From the NCBI RefSeq assembly GCF_005869875.1, contig NZ_VAWG01000004.1, positions 186,001-250,000 of the forward strand: DNA of 64,000 bases. Direction: 5' to 3'. The number at the start of each line of letters is the position of its first letter. Within the stretch, counting starts at the first letter, position 1. Position numbers and translations under genes: made by a program. The stretch comes from Paenibacillus pinistramenti. Its GTDB lineage: Bacteria > Bacillota > Bacilli > Paenibacillales > Paenibacillaceae. The notes beneath the pieces are model-generated. The model saw only the letters and a list, made by a program, of their open reading frames with translations. It did no database searches and was not told the origin of the DNA. This document shows positions 45,246 through 53,671 of the stretch, piece after piece.

Positions 45246-45296
45246 GTACCCATAGCCCAGACACCTTTTTTTCAAAGTGTCCAATCTATGGGTACC
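45246..45296. promoter_or_regulatory. Hairpin at the IS end upstream of orfA
   Basis: gtacccatag / ctatgggtac (10 bp) with inner gacac / gtgtc around a T-rich loop. Such structures near IS3 ends can sequester transposase translation signals in read-through RNA. Confidence 0.5.
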
Positions 45297-45302
45297 AGTT
45301 TA
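45274..45302. repeat. Right copy of 29-bp direct repeat
   Basis: Outer end of the IS; same orientation as 38493-38521. Together the two copies bracket the AT-rich island. Confidence 0.75.
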
Positions 45303-45391
45303 CTCGGGCGCCTGCCTCTTTCATTTCAAATCGACCTCGATTGCTTCCGTTAAGTTGAAAAAGAAAAGTGCCCGTTGAAAGGATGATCTCG

Positions 45392-46321
45392 ATGGCTGAA
45401 TGTACGGAGGATGCTGCGTATGCTGCATTTACCAAAATCATTAAGAAAATTGAACATCAAGCGAAACTGCTTCGGATTTGGAATCTGCAAGGCGGTGTTT
45501 CAGCCCAAACCACTGCAGTTGAGTTCGAGGCAGGAGGGCATTGTAAAAGGGCAGTTGTGCGCCAGTATGGAGAGGCTAACCTTAGAAGCAATTCTCATAT
45601 TGCCAGGAGTGAATGGAAACTTCTGAACCTGCTGCATGCCGCGGGGATTCCTGTCCCCAAGCCGTACTTTGCTGATGAATCCGCTAATCTTCTTCCGGCG
45701 CCGTATATCGTCATTGAGTTCATTGAAGGACAAACACGGACTGAGCCAGCGGATGTGCATCCTTTAGTTCGAAAGATGGGTGACGTTCTTGCAAAAATAC
45801 ACAGCCATAAGTTTTCGGAACACGACTTGTCTTTCTTACCCGCTCAAGAGCACGCAGCAGCCAGCTTGATCGCAGCAAGACCTGCCAAACTGGACGACTC
45901 GCTCAGCGAAGGCCGCATCAGAGATACATTAGAACAGGTGTGGCCGCCGCCTCAAAAGAACAAATCCGCCCTGCTGCACGGCGATTTCTGGCCGGGCAAT
46001 CTCTTGTGGAAGGTAGATCAAATCGCTGCAGTTATTGATTGGGAGGATGCAGGCTGCGGGGATCCGCTTTCTGATTTTGCAAATGCCAGACTTGAAATCC
46101 TGATGTTTTTCGGAATTGAATCCATGAATGAGTTTACCCGGCACTATCGCTCCTTAATGGCTTCTCTTGAATACACAAACTTGCCCTATTGGGACCTAAT
46201 CGCGGCATTACGGCCAGCGGGCCGGATGTCAGGCTTTGGACTCGATAGAGAGACTCTACTGAAATTCAGAGAACGTCATAAACGATTCGTGAACCAAGCC
46301 CTGGACCGGCTAAATCTATAG
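45392..46321 (+). CDS. Aminoglycoside phosphotransferase-fold kinase
   Basis: 309 residues from ATG 45392; GTG 45368 and ATG 45383 are in-frame alternatives. APH/choline-kinase fold: EWKLLNLLHAAGIPVPKP (N-lobe), catalytic LLHGDFWPGNLLW (Brenner HxDxxxxN, about residues 197-209) and metal-binding VIDWEDAGCGDPLSDFA (about 215-231). ATP-dependent phosphorylation of a small molecule; the true substrate may be a sugar, amino alcohol or homoserine-like metabolite, so antibiotic resistance should not be assumed. Composition is intermediate, close to the backbone; it sits just outside the island. Confidence 0.85.
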   Translation: MAECTEDAAYAAFTKIIKKIEHQAKLLRIWNLQGGVSAQTTAVEFEAGGHCKRAVVRQYGEANLRSNSHIARSEWKLLNLLHAAGIPVPKPYFADESANLLPAPYIVIEFIEGQTRTEPADVHPLVRKMGDVLAKIHSHKFSEHDLSFLPAQEHAAASLIAARPAKLDDSLSEGRIRDTLEQVWPPPQKNKSALLHGDFWPGNLLWKVDQIAAVIDWEDAGCGDPLSDFANARLEILMFFGIESMNEFTRHYRSLMASLEYTNLPYWDLIAALRPAGRMSGFGLDRETLLKFRERHKRFVNQALDRLNL

Positions 46322-46514
46322 CGGACGATTCGTCAGCGAATTATTGCGCTCGTTATCTGACCGTCCCTTCCATGTCTTTCTCTCGTTCAAATATATGTAA
46401 AAAGAGATTATACAAAAATTATACAAAACTGTTAGGCGCACCTCCGAAATAGGGGGCATTTGTAAGCGGAAAATGAAGGAATAATGTAGAATTTTCAATT
46501 CCTTTAAATAGTGA

Positions 46515-46543
46515 TTGTTCAATTTGTATAATGTTCGTATAAT
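46515..46543 (+). promoter_or_regulatory. Sigma-A-like promoter of the PAS chemoreceptor gene
   Basis: TTGTTC, 17-nt spacer, TATAAT, about 40 nt before the start codon. The remainder of 46322-46514 shows no gene. Confidence 0.6.
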
Positions 46544-46582
46544 CTAACCAGCAGTTCATCCTATTTGCAGAGGAAGGAAGAC

Positions 46583-47505
46583 ATGATTTCTTTCAATAGA
46601 ATATTTTCCAGCACGCAGGTGCTTGATCAGACAGCTGTGCTCGGCGCCATGGAGCATTCACTGGCGATGATCGAGCTGGATCCGGAAGGGAATGTATTGT
46701 GGTCAACAACCTGTTTGCCCAGTCCATGGGTTATCAGCCTGCAGAAATGATCGGAATGAAACACAGGCAGTTTTGTACGCCTGAATTTGTACATAGCCCG
46801 GAATACGGGCAGTTCTGGGAGAAGCTGAGAAGCGGAGTTCCGGTTCAGGAGAAGATTCAGCGGGTGTCCAAGCAGGGAGAGCTGCTTTGGTTTGAAGCGA
46901 CCTATACGCCGGTTCTGAATGAAGAAGGGAACGTGCAGGGGGTCATCAAGATCGCCACAGACATTACCCAGCGGGAAAATGATGCTTCCCGGCTTGCCGG
47001 CCAGCTTCAGCAGATGGCAGACCGCCTTCTGGATCAGGCGGAAGCGGGGAGCGCCCGCAGTGCGGAAATTGCCGAGACAATCCTGCATGTTGCCCATGAT
47101 TCCGAAGTCAGCATGCGGGCACTGAAGCAGCTGGAGCTGGAGGCGGAGTCGGTGAAGGGAATCGTGAAGACGATCCGCGAGATCGCTTCCCAGACCAGCC
47201 TGCTTGCGCTGAATGCGGCGATTGAAGCCGCCCATGCCGGTGATTCCGGCCGCGGGTTCAGCATTGTGGCTCAGGAGGTCCGCAAGCTTGCTGCGCAGGC
47301 AGAGGAAGCCACGCACAGCATCAGCGGCCGCCTGCAGGGAATTGCCGTCCAGGCAGCCGATGCGGTCCAGGCCACGGAGAGCTCGCAGGGCCTGATTTCA
47401 GAGAGCCGCAGGAAGATGGAGCTTGCAGTGGAGACCTTCTCGGGGATTAATGGGGCGGCCAGGGAACTGGATCAGCGGTCCCGGGCGCTGAAGGAATTAT
47501 TCTAA
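46583..47505 (+). pseudogene. PAS-MCP soluble chemoreceptor, single-base frameshift
   Basis: Start ATG 46583 with SD AGGAAGG. The first frame encodes [19 protein letters not shown] and then goes out of frame; the downstream frame continues [18 protein letters not shown], giving an uninterrupted PAS domain if one G is restored at about 46699 (ttgtgggtcaac expected, ttgtggtcaac present). After the PAS (about 20-130) come a short coiled coil and the MCP tip [20 protein letters not shown]. No transmembrane helix, so a cytosolic receptor, perhaps sensing redox or flavin state. Either a real inactivation or a homopolymer sequencing error. Confidence 0.85.
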
Positions 47506-47507
47506 TG

Positions 47508-47560
47508 ACGCTAAGCAGCGTTAAGAAGCGCTAAGCAGCGCTAGACAGCGTACGCTCAGC
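47508..47560. repeat. Short GC-rich repeats in the convergent gap
   Basis: cgctaagcagcg and close variants occur three times in about 45 bp between the chemoreceptor and the regulator gene, forming several potential small hairpins. Confidence 0.5.
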
Positions 47561-47578
47561 CTATGCTAATCAGCGGTT

Positions 47579-48181
47579 TTACGCTAGCCAGCCGTTGCTC
47601 TCTGCAATTTTGATCGCTTCGATCCGGTTCTTGGCCTCCAGCTTCTGGATAACCTCCGACATATAATTGCGGACCGTGCCGCGGGAGAGAAACAGCCGTT
47701 TGGCGATTTCCTGGACCGGCAGCCCCTCGGCTACCAGTTTGAGAACGGCCTGCTCGCGTTCGGTTAAGGGATTCGGGTTATCCCAGAGGCTGAGCGACAG
47801 CTCCATGCTGATTACCCGCTCTCCGCGGTGAATCCGCCGCAGCGCAGCGCTGAGCTCGTCTACAGGTGAGTCCTTGAGCATGTACCCCCTGACACCGGCC
47901 TTCATGGCCCGCTGGAAATAGCCGGCCCGGGAGAAGGTAGTAAGTATGGCCGCCTTGCAGGGGTGGCCTTCTTCTTTTAGCTGCTCTGCAACTTCGAGGC
48001 CGGTCAGCTTGGGCATTTCAATGTCCAGCAGACACACATCCGGATTCAGCGACCGGATCAGCTGCAGCGCCTCTTCCCCGTTCTCGGCCTGAGCCGCTAC
48101 CTCAATATCCTCTTCCATATCGAGCAGAAGCTTCAGAGCCCCCCGCAGCATTCCTTGGTCTTCGGCAATGATGATCTTCAC
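47579..48181 (-). CDS. NarL/LuxR-type response regulator (YvfU/DesR-like)
   Basis: 200 residues. Receiver with acidic pocket IIIAEDQG, phospho-Asp in VCLLDIEMPKL (about residue 54) and Lys in YMLKDS; C-terminal LuxR HTH LTEREQAVLKLVAEGLPVQEIAKRL (core EREQAVLKLVAEGLPVQEIA) plus SRGTVRNYMSEVIQKL. Start overlaps the kinase stop (ATGA). With the kinase and ABC genes upstream it matches the yvfR-S-T-U order; DesK/DesR is the closest better-studied type. Confidence 0.92.
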   Translation of the reverse strand: MKIIIAEDQGMLRGALKLLLDMEEDIEVAAQAENGEEALQLIRSLNPDVCLLDIEMPKLTGLEVAEQLKEEGHPCKAAILTTFSRAGYFQRAMKAGVRGYMLKDSPVDELSAALRRIHRGERVISMELSLSLWDNPNPLTEREQAVLKLVAEGLPVQEIAKRLFLSRGTVRNYMSEVIQKLEAKNRIEAIKIAESNGWLA

Positions 48182-49317
48182 TGTGCATTCACCCCGGCAG
48201 ATAAATTTCGTATGACTCTTGGAACCGTCAGGCAGACACTGACTCCTCCGCCCGGCGGCGAAGACATGTCCAGCTGTCCATTGATTAACCCGAGCCGTTC
48301 CTTCATGCCCCTTAGCCCGCTGCCCTGCGACCAGACGCCGCTCTCCCCGAGTCCGGTTCCGTCATCGCTGATGATCAGCTTGAACTGGTGGGCTTCCGGC
48401 TGCAGTGTAATGGTGCACAAGGAGGCCTGGCTGTGTTTGACCACATTCGTCACGGACTCCCTTAGGCACATGCCCAGCACATTTTCCGCAAAAGGCTCCA
48501 GCTCTGCAGGCTCCTCCGGCTGCCGGACCGTCAGCTCAATCCCTGCGGCGGCCAGAATCCGCTTGGCATTCCCCAGCTCCTCCTGCACGGTAACCGACGC
48601 CATATCGGAGACCAGCTCCCTCACCTGCTTCAAGGCGGCGCGCGCCGTCATTTGAATATCTTTCGCCTCCTGCGCGGCCTGCTCGGGCCGTTTGAGGGCC
48701 AGCTTCTCTACGAGCTCGCTCTTCAGGGCAATCAGCGACAGCGTATGCCCGAGCGTGTCATGAAGGTTGCGCGAGATCCGCTGCCGTTCCTCCATTTTGC
48801 TGAGACGGGCTATTTCCTCGTTCGCCTGCACCAGCTGTCCCTTCAATTCACGGGAGCGGATGCTGACCCGGATCGCCAGGGGCGCAATGATGCCGACGAT
48901 CATCGCCGGCACCAGATTCAGCAGCTCGCCCGGGGACATGGAGGAGGCTCTAAAGAAGATATACAGGCCGGTGAGGCCCGCGAGCAGCACGGAAAAGGTC
49001 CGGAACAGCCAGCGGATGGGAATCAGAGCCGCGCCAGGCGTGACGAAGAAGATCATGTACAAATACTCCGGCGCCCAATAAAGCGTGAAGTACGCCGTAA
49101 TGACGGTCTCGGCCGCAAGATAATAGATCAGGCGCTTCCGCCCCGGGCCGAGGTCCCACCAGCTCAGCAGATAGGCTGCAACAAACACCGCTATTAATGC
49201 CAAGCCGAGGACCCGCTCATTTAGAGGCCTGCCCCAGATATCCGTAACGGGAAAAGCGAGGTACACCAGCCACAGAACCGGGAAGAGATAAATCGCCTTC
49301 TTTGGAAAAAACGTCAC
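48178..49317 (-). CDS. HisKA_3 sensor histidine kinase (YvfT/DesK-like)
   Basis: 379 residues from GTG 49317, one base after the permease stop. Five to six N-terminal hydrophobic helices (about 8-150), coiled coil, then HisKA_3 with EERQRISRNLHDTLGHTLSL (core RISRNLHDTLGHTLS, His about 192) and a HATPase domain with DDGTGL and GSGLRGMKERL. DesK senses membrane thickness or fluidity; a similar envelope signal is likely but not shown here. Confidence 0.9.
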   Translation of the reverse strand: MTFFPKKAIYLFPVLWLVYLAFPVTDIWGRPLNERVLGLALIAVFVAAYLLSWWDLGPGRKRLIYYLAAETVITAYFTLYWAPEYLYMIFFVTPGAALIPIRWLFRTFSVLLAGLTGLYIFFRASSMSPGELLNLVPAMIVGIIAPLAIRVSIRSRELKGQLVQANEEIARLSKMEERQRISRNLHDTLGHTLSLIALKSELVEKLALKRPEQAAQEAKDIQMTARAALKQVRELVSDMASVTVQEELGNAKRILAAAGIELTVRQPEEPAELEPFAENVLGMCLRESVTNVVKHSQASLCTITLQPEAHQFKLIISDDGTGLGESGVWSQGSGLRGMKERLGLINGQLDMSSPPGGGVSVCLTVPRVIRNLSAGVNAQ

Positions 49318-49318
49318 G

Positions 49319-50065
49319 TCAGATCGCTTCCTGTCTTTTGTTCAGATAGGAAGATAATACCATAAAGACAACCGCGTATCCGCATAAAATCAGGAGACTT
49401 TGCAGGGAAACCGCATGACCCGCCGCAAGGCTCCAGGCGCCGCTGCCGAACCGGTAGGAAGGCAGGGCCTCCATAATCCGCTGCAGGGTGGAGTTCATGG
49501 CCTGCTTCGGGAACCACAGTCCCCCCAGCACGGAGATGCCCATATAAACCAGCTGGGCGATGACCTGGACGAGATCGGTATTCTTAATCAGGCCGATCAG
49601 CGTGCCCAGAGCCATGAACGGCAGACTGCCCGCCCAGATCCACAATCCGCAGGCCAGCCAGCTCTCCCAGCCCATCGAAACGCCCTTAACCAGACCGCCG
49701 AGCAGGAACATAAAGACGATAATTCCCGCGTTCACCATCAAGGTCGAGACCAGTTTGGACAGCACATAAACAGTGGACGGCAGCGGAGAAACCCGGAGCA
49801 GGCGGATGTAGCCGGAGGCTCTCTCTGCCGCAAGCCGGCTGCTCAGCGAGGTGATGCTGGAGCCCAGCACGCCGTAAACCGTCATGGACATCAGATAATA
49901 GGACTTCCAATCCGTGCCCCCAATCTGCATGGAGTCTCCTACGACTCCGGTGAAGATGAAATAGAACAGGGCAGGCATCATCAGGGAAAAGATAAAGAAC
50001 CGGCGGTTCCGCAGCGTCCGTTTGATTTCAGCCCGGCATTGGGCAAGCAGCGCAGTTGTATACAT
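49319..50065 (-). CDS. ABC-2 type transporter permease (YvfS-like)
   Basis: 248 residues, six hydrophobic helices, the first ending FSLMMPALFYFIFTGV and the ABC-2 pattern SLSSRLAAERASGYIRLLRVSPL (core ERASGYIRLLRVSP). Forms an exporter with the ATPase encoded 3 bp upstream. The substrate may be a lipid or antimicrobial compound. Confidence 0.9.
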   Translation of the reverse strand: MYTTALLAQCRAEIKRTLRNRRFFIFSLMMPALFYFIFTGVVGDSMQIGGTDWKSYYLMSMTVYGVLGSSITSLSSRLAAERASGYIRLLRVSPLPSTVYVLSKLVSTLMVNAGIIVFMFLLGGLVKGVSMGWESWLACGLWIWAGSLPFMALGTLIGLIKNTDLVQVIAQLVYMGISVLGGLWFPKQAMNSTLQRIMEALPSYRFGSGAWSLAAGHAVSLQSLLILCGYAVVFMVLSSYLNKRQEAI

Positions 50066-50068
50066 CGA

Positions 50069-50992
50069 TTATCGAGCTCCTTCCGTTTGAACAAGTGTTT
50101 GAAAAGCCTCTTCCAATCCGCCTCCGGTTATCTCGATGTCCCTGACATCCAGATTCATCCGGGCAATGGCGAAGATCAGGGTATCCGTATCGGGGCTGGT
50201 CAGCTTCACTCTCCGGCCGTTCCACACCGCCTCGGCGGTGCCGGGAAGCTGCTCCAGATCCCCGGGCGTCAGTCCCGGGCCGGCAGTGAAGATAACCGAT
50301 TTGTGCCGGGTTGTCGCTTTAATTTCGGCGGGCGTCCCGTCAGCGATCAGCCGTCCGTTGTTGATCACGATAATCCGGTCGGCCAGCTGGTCGGCTTCCT
50401 CCAGATAGTGAGTGGTCAGGATAATCGTCTTGCCGAGGCGGGCCAGAGCGCGCACCGATTCCCAGAAGACCTGCCGGGACATCACATCCATCCCGACGGT
50501 CGGCTCATCCAGAAACAGCACCTCGGGATCGCCGGCCAGGGCCATCGCAAAGGCCAGTCTCCGCTTCTGCCCGCCGGACAGCGAGCTGGCCATTTTGTGC
50601 CGCTCCTGCTCCAGCCCTGCCATTTGGAGCAGGAGCTCCAGCGGCATCGGGCGGCTGTAGAAGTTCCGGAAGAGGTCGATGGCTTCCTCCACCTTCAGGC
50701 CGTGCACGGTTTCAGTATCCTGCAGCATAGCGCCGATCCGGCTCCGGACCGCGAGGTCCTGGGGACTGCCGCCGAGCAGCTTCACTTCGCCCTTCGTCGG
50801 CTGCTGGAGGCCGAGGATCATGGAGATCGTGGTGGACTTGCCGGCTCCGTTCGGGCCGAGCAGCGCGGTGATGGTTCCGGCCTCGACGGTGAAGGAGAGG
50901 TGATCGACGGCTCTTTTGCCGCCTGCAAACTCTTTCGTCAGCTCTTTCAAAGCAATAACCGGTTCCTTGCGGGACATTATATTAGGGGACAT
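50069..50992 (-). CDS. ABC transporter ATP-binding protein (YvfR-like)
   Basis: 307 residues from ATG 50992 (SD GGAG at 8 nt); the frame is open to 51013. Walker A LLGPNGAGKSTT (about 45), signature SLSGGQKRRLAFA (about 140), Walker B VLFLDEPTVGMD and switch His TTHYLEEA. C-terminal extension as in drug-export ATPases of the DrrA type. First gene of the four-gene operon; two palindromes lie just upstream. Confidence 0.92.
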   Translation of the reverse strand: MSPNIMSRKEPVIALKELTKEFAGGKRAVDHLSFTVEAGTITALLGPNGAGKSTTISMILGLQQPTKGEVKLLGGSPQDLAVRSRIGAMLQDTETVHGLKVEEAIDLFRNFYSRPMPLELLLQMAGLEQERHKMASSLSGGQKRRLAFAMALAGDPEVLFLDEPTVGMDVMSRQVFWESVRALARLGKTIILTTHYLEEADQLADRIIVINNGRLIADGTPAEIKATTRHKSVIFTAGPGLTPGDLEQLPGTAEAVWNGRRVKLTSPDTDTLIFAIARMNLDVRDIEITGGGLEEAFQTLVQTEGAR

Positions 50993-51014
50993 CTGCATCA
51001 CTCCGTTAGTCAAA

Positions 51015-51030
51015 GTTTATAGTTATAAAC
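51015..51030. promoter_or_regulatory. 16-bp palindrome upstream of the ABC operon
   Basis: gtttata-gt-tataaac, perfect arms, 23 nt upstream of the ATPase start. It overlaps a likely -10 (TATAAC on the minus strand) and is flanked by agtcaaa / tttgact. Confidence 0.55.
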
Positions 51031-51076
51031 TACCGGAATTTGACTGGCGCACACAGAAGGAAATGTCATCAAACGG

Positions 51077-51094
51077 ACATGACATTTGTCATGT
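51077..51094. promoter_or_regulatory. Candidate operator for the YvfU-like regulator
   Basis: acatgaca-tt-tgtcatgt: perfect 8-bp arms around TT, about 85 nt upstream of the ATPase start; a second partial half-site, aaatgtcat, lies at 51061. Palindromes of this length are typical of NarL/LuxR regulators acting on their own operon. Confidence 0.6.
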
Positions 51095-51180
51095 TGGGCT
51101 GGGGAGAGGCAGGATGCAGGCATTCGGCGAATTCAGTTGTGAGGGCGGAATTAGGGGAATAAATCTTCAGCAAAAATAAA

Positions 51181-51210
51181 GCCGGTCAGGAGGCGTCTCC
51201 CGGCCGGCTC
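51181..51210 (-). terminator. Terminator of the SASP gene
   Basis: gccggtc...ggccggc stem; the minus-strand transcript ends tttattttt. Confidence 0.7.
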
Positions 51211-51228
51211 TGCATTTTTCTCTCCGTA

Positions 51229-51504
51229 TTACTGCCGGCCGCTCAGCTTCTCCTGCGCCTGACGGATCATTTCGCGGACCATGGATCCGCCGATGGCGCC
51301 GCCGATTTTGCCGGCCTGCTCGGCGGTCAAATCGCCGTTGTCCCCATGCTTCAGCGGGACGCCAAGCGACTCGGCCACCTCGTATTTCACATTGTCCGGA
51401 TGGGCCGGATCGACCTTGTAGCCTTCCTGGCGCATGGCCTCCGCCTTAAAATGCTGGAGTGCATGCTCCGTGCCGGGTGCTCTGCCGGATTTTCTTCTTG
51501 CCAT
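51229..51504 (-). CDS. Alpha/beta-type small acid-soluble spore protein
   Basis: 91 residues from ATG 51504, SD AAGGAGG. Conserved core VKYEVAESLGVPL, where the germination protease GPR cuts at the Glu, and the DNA-binding C-terminal helix GGAIGGSMVREMIRQAQEKL (core GGSMVREMIRQAQ). It coats DNA as an A-like helix in the forespore. N-terminus is longer than in SspA. Preceded by a sigma-G promoter. Confidence 0.92.
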   Translation of the reverse strand: MARRKSGRAPGTEHALQHFKAEAMRQEGYKVDPAHPDNVKYEVAESLGVPLKHGDNGDLTAEQAGKIGGAIGGSMVREMIRQAQEKLSGRQ

Positions 51505-51540
51505 GCTGCATCAGCCTCCTTGACAGTAGGGATACAAGGG

Positions 51541-51570
51541 TAGCATGCCCGGATAGCCTAAACCCTATGC
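51541..51570 (-). promoter_or_regulatory. Sigma-G (forespore) promoter of the SASP gene
   Basis: Minus strand: GCATA (51570-51566), 18-nt spacer, CATGCTA (51547-51541). It matches the sigma-G consensus gyATR-N18-cAtnnTA at every specified position and lies 37 nt upstream of the SASP start. Confidence 0.75.
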
Positions 51571-51679
51571 CAGAGGCGAGAAAGCGCATTGAAGCACTGC
51601 CCGACATCTGCCATAATTAAGGACAACTATTCGGGTTCCGCGCAGAATAAAGGATGAATGCAGAGGAGGATTTGTAATT

Positions 51680-51949
51680 ATGAAAGGGATTATTACCGTA
51701 CTCGGCAAGGACAGAGTCGGCATTATTGCCAAGGTCTGCACCTATCTTGCCAGCCAGAACGTCAACATTCTGGATATTTCCCAGACGATTATCCAGGGGT
51801 ATTTCAATATGATGATGATCGTGGATATTTCTTCTCCGGCCAAGAGCTTCGAGGCGCTGGTAGAGGATCTCCAAGGGATCGGAGCGGAGCTGGGCGTGGA
51901 GATCAAGCTGCAGCACGAGGATATTTTTAATACCATGCACCGGATTTAA
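51680..51949 (+). CDS. ACT-domain protein (UPF0237)
   Basis: 89 residues, one ACT domain: ITVLGKDRVGIIAKVCTYLA (core GKDRVGIIAKVC) and NILDISQTIIQGYFNM. ACT domains bind amino acids to control partner enzymes. Directly followed by a UPF0210 gene, a conserved pair across many Firmicutes and archaea, so it probably regulates that partner. Confidence 0.92.
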   Translation: MKGIITVLGKDRVGIIAKVCTYLASQNVNILDISQTIIQGYFNMMMIVDISSPAKSFEALVEDLQGIGAELGVEIKLQHEDIFNTMHRI

Positions 51950-51962
51950 GGACAAACAGGCA

Positions 51963-52001
51963 GCAGGCAGTGGAAGCAGGCAGTGGAAGCACGCAGTGGA
52001 G
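51963..52001. repeat. 13-bp tandem repeat, three units
   Basis: gcaggcagtggaa twice, then gcacgcagtgga, between the ACT and UPF0210 genes. A shortened fourth unit (gcgggcagcag) follows. It lengthens the spacer between the two cistrons. Confidence 0.8.
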
Positions 52002-52051
52002 CGGGCAGCAGCCCGCGGGCCTGCTCGATTATGCAGCTTAGGAGGGTAACC

Positions 52052-53410
52052 ATGATAACAATTGGAGAAGTACAAGAAACGAACAAAATGATCCGGGAGA
52101 TGAATCTGGATGTCCGCACCATTACGATGGGCATCAGCCTGATGGACTGCGCGCATTCGGATCTGGCGGTCTTTAACCGGAATATCTACGATAAAATTAC
52201 AAGGCTGGCCGAGAAGCTGGTCAAGACTGGAGAAGATCTGGAGCGCCAGTTCGGCATTCCGATCATCAACAAACGGGTCTCGGTCACGCCGATCTCCATT
52301 GCCGCAGGCGGGCTCAGAACCGATTCTTATGTCCCGGTTGCCGAAACGCTGGAGAAAGCCGCGAGAGAAATCGGCGTCAACTTTATCGGCGGGTTCTCGG
52401 CGCTCGTGCATAAAGGCTTTACGGAGGGCGACCGCAGGCTGATCGACAGCATTCCGGAAGCGCTGGCCGTGACGGAGCGCATCTGCGCATCCGTAAATAT
52501 CGGCTCCTCGCGCAGCGGCATCAACATGGATGCGGTGAAGCTGATGGGCGGCATCGTGAAGAAGACGGCGGAGCTTACGGCGGACCGCGATTCGGCGGGC
52601 TGCTCCAAGCTCGTCATCTTCTGCAACGCTGTGGAGGACAACCCTTTTATGGCAGGGGCGTTCCACGGGGTCGGCGAGCCGGAGTGCGTCATTAACGTCG
52701 GCGTCAGCGGCCCCGGCGTTGTGAAGCGTGCTTTGGAGGACGCCAAGGACAAAGATTTTGAAACGCTCTGCGAAACGATTAAACGCACCGCGTTCAAGGT
52801 GACCCGCGTCGGCCAGCTGGTGGCGCAGGAGACCTCCAAGCGGCTCGGCGTGCCGTTTGGCATTGTGGACCTGTCGCTTGCGCCGACGCCTGAGATCGGC
52901 GACTCGATTGCAGAGATTTTTCAGGTGATGGGCCTGGAAGAGGCGGGAGCACCGGGCACGACGGCAGCACTTGCCATCCTGAACGACAACGTGAAGAAAG
53001 GCGGCGTCATGGCGTCTTCCTACGTCGGCGGACTCAGCGGCGCGTTTATTCCAGTCAGCGAAGACCACGGCATGATTGAGGCGGTGCAGAAAGGCGCGCT
53101 GACCCTTGAAAAGCTTGAGGCCATGACCTGCGTCTGCTCGGTCGGCCTCGACATGATCGCCATTCCCGGCGACACCAGCGCCGCCACGATTTCGGGCATT
53201 ATTGCCGACGAAGCCGCCATCGGCATGGTGAACAATAAGACCACCGCTGTCCGCATCATTCCGGTCGTCGGCAAAGGGGTCGGCGAGATCGCCGAATTCG
53301 GCGGACTGCTGGGCTACGCGCCGGTTATGCCGGTGAGCGGCTTCAGCTGTGCCGGCTTTATCGACCGCGGCGGCCGCATTCCGGCGCCGATCCACAGCTT
53401 CAAGAACTGA
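52052..53410 (+). CDS. UPF0210 / PFL-family protein (DUF711)
   Basis: 452 residues from ATG 52052 (SD AGGAGGG). Matches the family in length and in motifs [24 protein letters not shown] and VGVSGPGVV. Glycine-rich and cytosolic; called PFL-like because of a remote fold relation to pyruvate-formate lyase, but no glycyl-radical motif is evident here. Reaction unknown. Coupled to the ACT-domain protein, hinting at amino-acid control. Confidence 0.92.
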   Translation: MITIGEVQETNKMIREMNLDVRTITMGISLMDCAHSDLAVFNRNIYDKITRLAEKLVKTGEDLERQFGIPIINKRVSVTPISIAAGGLRTDSYVPVAETLEKAAREIGVNFIGGFSALVHKGFTEGDRRLIDSIPEALAVTERICASVNIGSSRSGINMDAVKLMGGIVKKTAELTADRDSAGCSKLVIFCNAVEDNPFMAGAFHGVGEPECVINVGVSGPGVVKRALEDAKDKDFETLCETIKRTAFKVTRVGQLVAQETSKRLGVPFGIVDLSLAPTPEIGDSIAEIFQVMGLEEAGAPGTTAALAILNDNVKKGGVMASSYVGGLSGAFIPVSEDHGMIEAVQKGALTLEKLEAMTCVCSVGLDMIAIPGDTSAATISGIIADEAAIGMVNNKTTAVRIIPVVGKGVGEIAEFGGLLGYAPVMPVSGFSCAGFIDRGGRIPAPIHSFKN

Positions 53411-53431
53411 AGCTGGCGCCATGATATGAGC

Positions 53432-53480
53432 AAGAGCCGCTTTCGTTGCGATTAACGGATGCGGCTCTTCGGCTTTTTTT
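53432..53480 (+). terminator. Terminator after the UPF0210 gene
   Basis: aagagccgc / gcggctctt 9-bp stem, then cggcttttttttt. Confidence 0.85.
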
Positions 53481-53671
53481 TAGAAAAAACTCCCTACAGC
53501 ATCGAATTAAAATAGGAAATTCAAAATTTTCGTCGAATTATTGATATAGTTATCGTTTTTTTTCGGTAGTGAACTAAAGTGAATCAAACCAACAATTATC
53601 CGTCTAACCGGTTATATGTCATTTAAGCTCACCATGGCTATCGCACAACAGACAAGGAGAGGAAGTGTATT

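Larger units (their letters stand above)
44352..45302 (-). mobile_element. Degenerate IS3-family insertion sequence
   Basis: Terminal inverted repeats are recognisable: TGAACTGTACCCC...GGACACTTATAAAAAAAAGG at the left (from 44352) and, on the minus strand from 45302, TAAACTGGTACCC...GGACACTTTGAAAAAAAGG. About 950 bp, shorter than the usual 1.2-1.5 kb of IS3 elements, in keeping with an internal deletion in orfB. Both transposase ORFs are broken. It interrupts the dinG-like gene and forms the right edge of the AT-rich island. Confidence 0.8.

Noticed and set aside
45392..46321. Antibiotic-resistance gene
   Set aside because: The APH fold is shared by many metabolic kinases; the sequence does not contain a specific aminoglycoside-resistance signature.
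51617..53422. 601-codon open frame antisense to ACT/UPF0210
   Set aside because: Shadow of the UPF0210 gene; Arg/Asp/His-rich with no domain.
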